24,001 nucleotides of DNA from RGIG3009 sp964390295 (lineage in GTDB: Bacteria; Bacillota; Clostridia; Oscillospirales; Acutalibacteraceae): positions 1-24,001 of the forward strand of contig CAYMHR010000021.1 in assembly GCA_964390295.1 (NCBI GenBank). Reading direction: 5' to 3'. The position numbers and the translations under genes are program-made. Below, in pieces: positions 21,309-24,001 of the stretch. The notes beneath the pieces are model-generated. The model searched no databases. It saw nothing but the letters and a program-made list of their open reading frames with translations, and was not told where the DNA came from. Every line of letters begins with the position of its first letter. Positions within the stretch are counted from its first letter, which is position 1.

Positions 21309-22439
21309 ATGGATTTTTCACGAGTGACGGATCGCTTGGAGGCACTGCTGAAGCTGGGTGTCCCCGGCTGTGCCATTTCCATTCGGCAGGATCATCTGGA
21401 GTTATATCGTTACGTTTGCGGTACCGCGGATCGGAAAGGTACCAAGCCGATGACGGGGCGCGAAGCGTTTTATTTGTTTTCCTGTACCAAGCCGATTACG
21501 GCGGCTGCCGGTATGCAACTGGTAGAGCGCGGCTTGTTGGAGCTGGATCGCCCGGTAGCGGATTATTTACCGGAATTTGCGAATATACAGGTAGAGCAAA
21601 ACGGGAAGCGTGTTCCCGCGGATAAGCCGGTTTTGGTGCGGCATTTGTTTACCATGAGCGCCGGATTTGATTATGATTTTGTCAAAACAACCCGTTCTCT
21701 GTTGCAAGAAGTCGGATGCTCTGTTACCACGCGGCAATTTGCCGCGGCGGCGGCTCGGCGTGGACTGGCCTTTCAGCCGGGTGATCGGTTTCAATACAGC
21801 ATTTGTCACGACGTGCTGGGTGCCGTGATTGAGGAAGCGTCCGGCATGAGCTTCGGCACCTGGTTGCAACGGGAGATTTTTGAGCCGTTGGGTATGACGG
21901 AAACCGGTTTTTCGTTTCACCATCCAACGCGGGCACCGCTTGCCGAGCAATACGGTTGCGTGGAGGAAACCGGTGAGATTGACGATCTCGGACTGGAGCA
22001 TCCGTATCGATTGGGCGATCGCTTTGAAAGTGGGGGAGCCGGCCTGATTTCTACGCTGGACGACTATGCCCGGTTTGCCGATGCGATGGCGTGCGGTGGT
22101 TTGGGAGCAACCGGCCGACGGATTTTACAGCCGGAAACGGTGGATTTGTTGCGTACCGAGCAGTTACATTCGTTGGTCAAGAATCCGGAGTTTTCCTGCG
22201 CCGCCGGTCCCGGTTACGGCTATGGGCTGGGTGTCAGAACGCTGATTGATAAAAGTCAGGGTCAGCGTAGTCCGCTGGGAGAATTTGGTTGGGACGGTGC
22301 CGATGGTGCCTTTATCATCGTCGATCCGGAGAATCGTTTGTCCTTTGCGTTTATGCAGCATATTCGCAACTGGCCGCGCCTGATGGGGGAATTTTACGCG
22401 CCGATTCGCGACGACGTTTATGAAATTTTGGGATTATAG
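21309..22439 (+). CDS. Serine hydrolase, beta-lactamase/class C penicillin-binding fold
   Basis: A 376-residue member of the beta-lactamase-related serine hydrolase family (esterases, D-aminopeptidases, DD-peptidases and class C beta-lactamases). The catalytic S-x-x-K motif is S58-C-T-K61 in FSCTKPITAAAGMQL. The second motif has Tyr163 in YSICHDVLGAVIEEASG, where the usual Asn is Ile. The third region reads EFGWDGADGAFIIVDPE, the G-rich strand that replaces the KTG/HTG box in many non-lactamase members. No signal peptide or membrane helix is seen, so it acts in the cytoplasm, unlike true beta-lactamases. ATG 21309 follows AGAGG and a good promoter. It is followed by an M20 dipeptidase 13 nt later, suggesting a role in peptide or peptidoglycan fragment turnover. 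Resistance function is unlikely. Substrate unknown. Confidence 0.88.
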   Translation: MDFSRVTDRLEALLKLGVPGCAISIRQDHLELYRYVCGTADRKGTKPMTGREAFYLFSCTKPITAAAGMQLVERGLLELDRPVADYLPEFANIQVEQNGKRVPADKPVLVRHLFTMSAGFDYDFVKTTRSLLQEVGCSVTTRQFAAAAARRGLAFQPGDRFQYSICHDVLGAVIEEASGMSFGTWLQREIFEPLGMTETGFSFHHPTRAPLAEQYGCVEETGEIDDLGLEHPYRLGDRFESGGAGLISTLDDYARFADAMACGGLGATGRRILQPETVDLLRTEQLHSLVKNPEFSCAAGPGYGYGLGVRTLIDKSQGQRSPLGEFGWDGADGAFIIVDPENRLSFAFMQHIRNWPRLMGEFYAPIRDDVYEILGL

Positions 22440-22452
22440 GGAGAGAACAAGT

Positions 22453-23805
22453 ATGGAACGCTGGTATTCGGAAGTTTGTGACTATATTCATACGCATCAG
22501 CAGGAAATCGTTTCGGATTTGATGAATCTGGTGCGGATTCCTTCCATTTCCATAGACGGAAAGGATGGTTTGCCGTTTGGTAAGGAAGTGGACGAGGCCT
22601 TGACCGCCACGGCGGCGTTGTTTACAAAGCATGGTATTCCCATGCAGGTGAAGCACGACGTCGGCTATGCTTTAGCGGAAATCGATGGGATCGGTGATGG
22701 GATTGGCTTGTTCGGCCACGCCGACGTGGTTCCGGTGAATGACGATTGGGTCAAAACCAAACCGTTTGAACCGGTGGAGGAGAACGGTGTCTTGTACGGC
22801 CGTGGAATCAGTGACAACAAGGCCGGCGTTATCGCCTGCTTGTATGCTTTGCGTGCCTTACGGAACGCCAAGGTGCCCATGAAAAGCCGATTGACGGTTT
22901 ACGTTGGCGGCAGTGAGGAAACCGGCATGGCGGATATGGACACCTTTGTTGCACGGGAGCGCATGCCGGAGGTCTCGGTGATTCCGGATAGCGATTTTCC
23001 GGTTAGCGTAGGCGAAAAGGGGATTCTCCACGTGGAGTGCCGCAGTCGCAATGCACTGACCGACGTTACCGCCTTCAAGGGCGGTCAGGCATACAATGTG
23101 GTGCTGGATCGCGTACACGTGGAAGCCTTAGGCGAGACCTTTGTGGTGGAAGGACTGGCGGCTCATGCGGCACATCCGGAGCGTGGACGCAACGCCGCTT
23201 ATGAAGCGGCGAAGCAGTTGTGCGAGCGGGAAAATTTGTGTGACGGCGATCGATCCATTTTGCAAGGGTTACGCGATACGTTGAGTGGTTGTCACGGCGC
23301 GGAAGTGGATATTTTCAGCGAGGGTGTGTTCGGAAAACTGAGCTGCGCCAACGGCATTGTGGACATCCAAGACGGTCATTTGGTGTTTACCCTGGATATT
23401 CGGTATGGTAACGAATTTGATTATGAAGCGGGAATTCCTCGCTTGATCGCCGCCATGGATGCGCGCGGTTACGACGCGGTCGTTCATTCCAACTCACCCG
23501 GCTTTTTGTTGGATGAGAGTGGTGCGTATATGCACTGCATCCTGCAATCGTACCGGGATGCGGCAAACTGCCCGGAGGCAGAGCCGTATAAGACGTATGG
23601 TGGAACGTATGCGCGTTGTTTGCGTAACGCCTTTGCCGTGGATCATAGTCTTCCGTGGGATCGGGGGGCACTGCATTTGCCGGAAGGACACGGTGGCGCA
23701 CACCAAAGCGATGAGTCTTTGTCGGTAGAAGCCTTGCTGGGTGGCATTAAGGCGTTGGCGCTGGCACTGGGACGGTTAGACAGTTACTTAACGGAAGAAA
23801 AGTAA
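22453..23805 (+). CDS. M20-family metallo-dipeptidase (PepV/Sapep-like)
   Basis: A 450-residue cytoplasmic metallopeptidase of the M20 family, close in length and motifs to PepV/Sapep dipeptidases that use zinc or manganese. Metal and catalytic residues in order: H89-A-D91 (FGHADVVPVNDDW), Asp121 (GRGISDNKAG), E155-E156 (GGSEETG), Asp179 (PDSDFPV) and His417 (HGGAHQSDES). A lid domain is inserted between about residues 190 and 330 (GLAAHAAHPERGRNA). AGGGAGAG (22438-22445) precedes ATG 22453 and overlaps the stop of the serine hydrolase gene. An in-frame start at 22420 inside that gene is rejected. The pair may degrade short peptides containing D-residues or N-terminal beta-Ala/D-Ala, but specificity cannot be read. 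A terminator follows 14 nt after the stop. Confidence 0.92.
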   Translation: MERWYSEVCDYIHTHQQEIVSDLMNLVRIPSISIDGKDGLPFGKEVDEALTATAALFTKHGIPMQVKHDVGYALAEIDGIGDGIGLFGHADVVPVNDDWVKTKPFEPVEENGVLYGRGISDNKAGVIACLYALRALRNAKVPMKSRLTVYVGGSEETGMADMDTFVARERMPEVSVIPDSDFPVSVGEKGILHVECRSRNALTDVTAFKGGQAYNVVLDRVHVEALGETFVVEGLAAHAAHPERGRNAAYEAAKQLCERENLCDGDRSILQGLRDTLSGCHGAEVDIFSEGVFGKLSCANGIVDIQDGHLVFTLDIRYGNEFDYEAGIPRLIAAMDARGYDAVVHSNSPGFLLDESGAYMHCILQSYRDAANCPEAEPYKTYGGTYARCLRNAFAVDHSLPWDRGALHLPEGHGGAHQSDESLSVEALLGGIKALALALGRLDSYLTEEK

Positions 23806-23819
23806 CAATAATTTTGAGT

Positions 23820-23855
23820 AAAGTCGGCATCACGCGCCAGTGATGCCGACTTTTT
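23820..23855 (+). terminator. Terminator of the hydrolase-dipeptidase operon
   Basis: AAAGTCGGCATCAC (23820-23833) pairs with GTGATGCCGACTTT (23840-23853) over 14 bp around a GCGCCA loop and is followed by TTTTT (23851-23855). Confidence 0.93.
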
Positions 23856-23862
23856 GTGGAAG

Positions 23863-23903
23863 AAAAAAGCCACCCCTGTAACACGGATGCTACAGGGGTG
23901 GCT
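23863..23903 (-). terminator. Terminator of tuf on the minus strand
   Basis: AGCCACCCCTGTA (23868-23880) pairs with TACAGGGGTGGCT (23891-23903) across a 10-base loop. Read on the minus strand the stem is followed by six Ts (23868-23863), so it terminates transcription coming from tuf. It lies directly beside the plus-strand terminator, a back-to-back arrangement of convergent operons. Confidence 0.9.
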
Positions 23904-23939
23904 GCTTAGCTTAAGCTATGCTACCGGATCGGCAAGGAT

Positions 23940-24001
23940 TTAGCCGAGGATCTCGGTAACAACACCGGAACCGACGGTACGGCCGCCTTCACGGATAGCG
24001 A
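23940..24001 (-). CDS. tuf: Elongation factor Tu, C-terminal fragment
   Basis: The minus strand encodes AIREGGRTVGSGVVTEILG and a TAA stop (23940-23942). FAIREGGRTVGSGVVT is the near-invariant end of bacterial EF-Tu domain III. The rest of the gene lies beyond the window. The extra Leu-Gly after TEI is a small lineage-specific extension. The stop is followed 36 nt later by the minus-strand terminator. Confidence 0.95.
   Translation of the reverse strand, partial: AIREGGRTVGSGVVTEILG

Noticed and set aside
21309..22439. Beta-lactamase antibiotic-resistance gene
   Set aside because: The SxxK motif is present, but the protein has no signal peptide, the YxN motif is altered and no KTG box is visible. 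A cytoplasmic esterase or peptidase fits better.

Overview
This 24 kb window is chromosomal DNA from a low-oxygen Gram-positive bacterium, most likely a GC-rich member of the Clostridia (Oscillospirales-like). The evidence is the gene order rimP-nusA-rnpM-ylxQ-infB-rbfA-nrnA-truB, the short NusA without C-terminal acidic repeats, strong GGAGG ribosome binding sites, sigma-A promoters with 17-bp spacers, a two-gene SufC/SufB-type iron-sulfur system typical of anaerobes, and a large secreted enzyme with a wall-sorting-like C-terminus. The taxon assignment is inference. I see no tRNA, rRNA, CRISPR array, insertion sequence or prophage gene.

Layout. (1) 1-419: C-terminal end of an ABC exporter nucleotide-binding domain. 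The first 26 bases repeat an internal segment, which looks like an assembly edge. (2) 423-2583: terminator, promoter, a small four-helix membrane protein of unknown function, a second terminator, and an RsmF-like rRNA m5C methyltransferase. (3) 2616-5401: the rhaB-rhaA L-rhamnose pair with its own promoter and a very strong terminator. (4) 5422-11299: one 1916-residue secreted, modular GH16-type glycoside hydrolase behind a promoter and a highly structured leader. (5) 11310-19358: the translation/transcription operon rimP to truB, ending in an unknown single-pass membrane protein. Its leader can fold two mutually exclusive ways, one hiding the rimP ribosome binding site. (6) 19407-21109, minus strand: sufC followed by a short SufB/SufD-family scaffold, resembling the minimal SMS (SmsC-SmsB) system. 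(7) 21252-23855: a beta-lactamase-fold serine hydrolase and an M20 dipeptidase in one operon. (8) 23863-24001, minus strand: terminator and last codons of tuf (EF-Tu).

How the parts work together. rhaA and rhaB carry out the first two steps of L-rhamnose catabolism; the aldolase and regulator are not here. The GH16 protein would degrade a beta-glucan-type polysaccharide at the cell surface. The rimP-truB operon couples ribosome maturation (RimP, RbfA, TruB), translation initiation (IF-2), transcription elongation/termination (NusA) and nanoRNA turnover (NrnA). Several transcripts appear to begin with a hairpin close to the transcription start (GH16, rimP, sufC). Most genes are ordinary housekeeping genes. 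The items most worth a second look are the rimP leader, the two-gene iron-sulfur operon, the GH16 mosaic protein and its leader, and the two unknown membrane proteins.
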